DNA of 7,063 nucleotides from Deltaproteobacteria bacterium (GTDB lineage: Bacteria > Desulfobacterota > WTBG01). This document shows positions 6,919-7,063 of this stretch, piece by piece. Location: positions 1 to 7,063 of the forward strand of contig WTBG01000282.1 of assembly GCA_013139225.1 (NCBI GenBank), read 5' to 3'. The first letter of the stretch is position 1. Every line of letters starts with the position of its first letter. Under the pieces are notes generated by a model. That model saw only the letters and a list, made by a program, of their open reading frames with translations, ran no database searches and was not told the DNA's origin. Made by a program: the position numbers and the translations under genes.

Positions 6919-6947
6919 TAGATAAATAATTTTGCGCCATTTGTCAA
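6919..6947 (-). promoter_or_regulatory. Candidate sigma-70-type promoter of the CQLGCF-MoxR-VWA operon
   Basis: On the minus strand TTGACA (6942-6947, perfect -35) is followed after 17 bases by TATCTA (6919-6924), inside an AT-rich TATCTATATA tract, so the exact -10 is uncertain. Transcription would start near 6912, giving a very short leader that holds little more than the ribosome binding site. The next two genes follow at gaps of 22 and 2 bases with no visible terminator, so this promoter probably drives all three. Confidence 0.55.
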
Positions 6948-7063
6948 GCTTGCTTACTGTTTTTCGAGATACCGCTTTGTTTTGTCATGTACATTGATTT
7001 TTAATCAGCCAAAATCTATATCCTAAAATAAATATCTTGTCAGATTAATAATTTGGTTTTTTT
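6948..7063. other. AT-rich intergenic end of the window without a recognisable gene
   Basis: These 116 bases are AT-rich and carry stops in several frames. They contain an 8-base palindrome ATGTACAT (6987-6994) and directly after it a weak 5-bp inverted repeat TGATT/AATCA (6995-7007), either of which could be an operator beside the operon promoter. The window ends in a T run after AATTTGG, with no convincing hairpin in front of it. I see no RNA gene here. Confidence 0.4.

Noticed and set aside
6897..6947. N-terminal extension of the CQLGCF protein to 88 residues.
   Set aside because: Its TTG start coincides with the -35 box, it lacks a ribosome binding site, and a very strong one stands directly before the internal ATG at 6896.
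6994..7022. Possible rightward promoter TTGATT, 17 bases, TATATC.
   Set aside because: Each box matches only four of six consensus bases in a very AT-rich stretch, and no downstream gene is visible before the window ends, so it cannot be told from chance.
7030..7063. T run at the right edge, considered as a rho-independent terminator.
   Set aside because: No stable GC-containing stem directly precedes it in the visible sequence.

Overview
The window looks like bacterial chromosome, moderately AT-rich. Ribosome binding sites are purine-rich and Shine-Dalgarno-like, and two minus-strand promoter candidates have a perfect TTGACA -35 box, which points to a bacterium with ordinary sigma-70-type signals rather than an archaeon. 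I cannot name the phylum. No rRNA, tRNA, CRISPR array, transposase or phage gene is visible.

Layout. The left edge holds the 3' end of a rightward gene (1-208, stop at 206-208) of unknown function. It converges, with only 9 bases between stop codons, on a leftward gene (218-2464) for a large multi-pass membrane GT-C (PMT/ArnT-type) glycosyltransferase with a C-terminal beta-rich extension. That gene has its own candidate promoter at 2601-2630 in the 277-base gap upstream.

The remainder is one compact leftward operon, read from 6896 to 2742. It encodes a 71-residue cysteine-containing protein ending in CQLGCF; a 337-residue MoxR/magnesium-chelatase-I-like AAA+ ATPase with a four-cysteine cluster; and a 966-residue protein with a C-terminal von Willebrand factor A (VWA) domain. 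Gaps are 22 and 2 bases. A candidate promoter (TTGACA, 17 bases, TATCTA) lies just upstream of the small gene.

How the genes work together. MoxR-type ATPases with a VWA partner are an established pairing (ChlI/ChlD, RavA/ViaA, CoxD/CoxE): the ATPase remodels or inserts a cofactor into a client, and the VWA protein is the metal-dependent adaptor. The 966-residue partner is the unusual part. From its motifs I read it as a fusion of a TraB/TIKI-like domain (possibly of the DUF5682 type), a helical segment closely resembling the lid domain of the neighbouring ATPase, a linker with two winged-helix-like units, and a VWA domain with an intact MIDAS and an insertion of about 50 residues. The client and pathway are not evident. 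The assignments of the TraB-like and lid-like segments are motif-level inferences made by eye.
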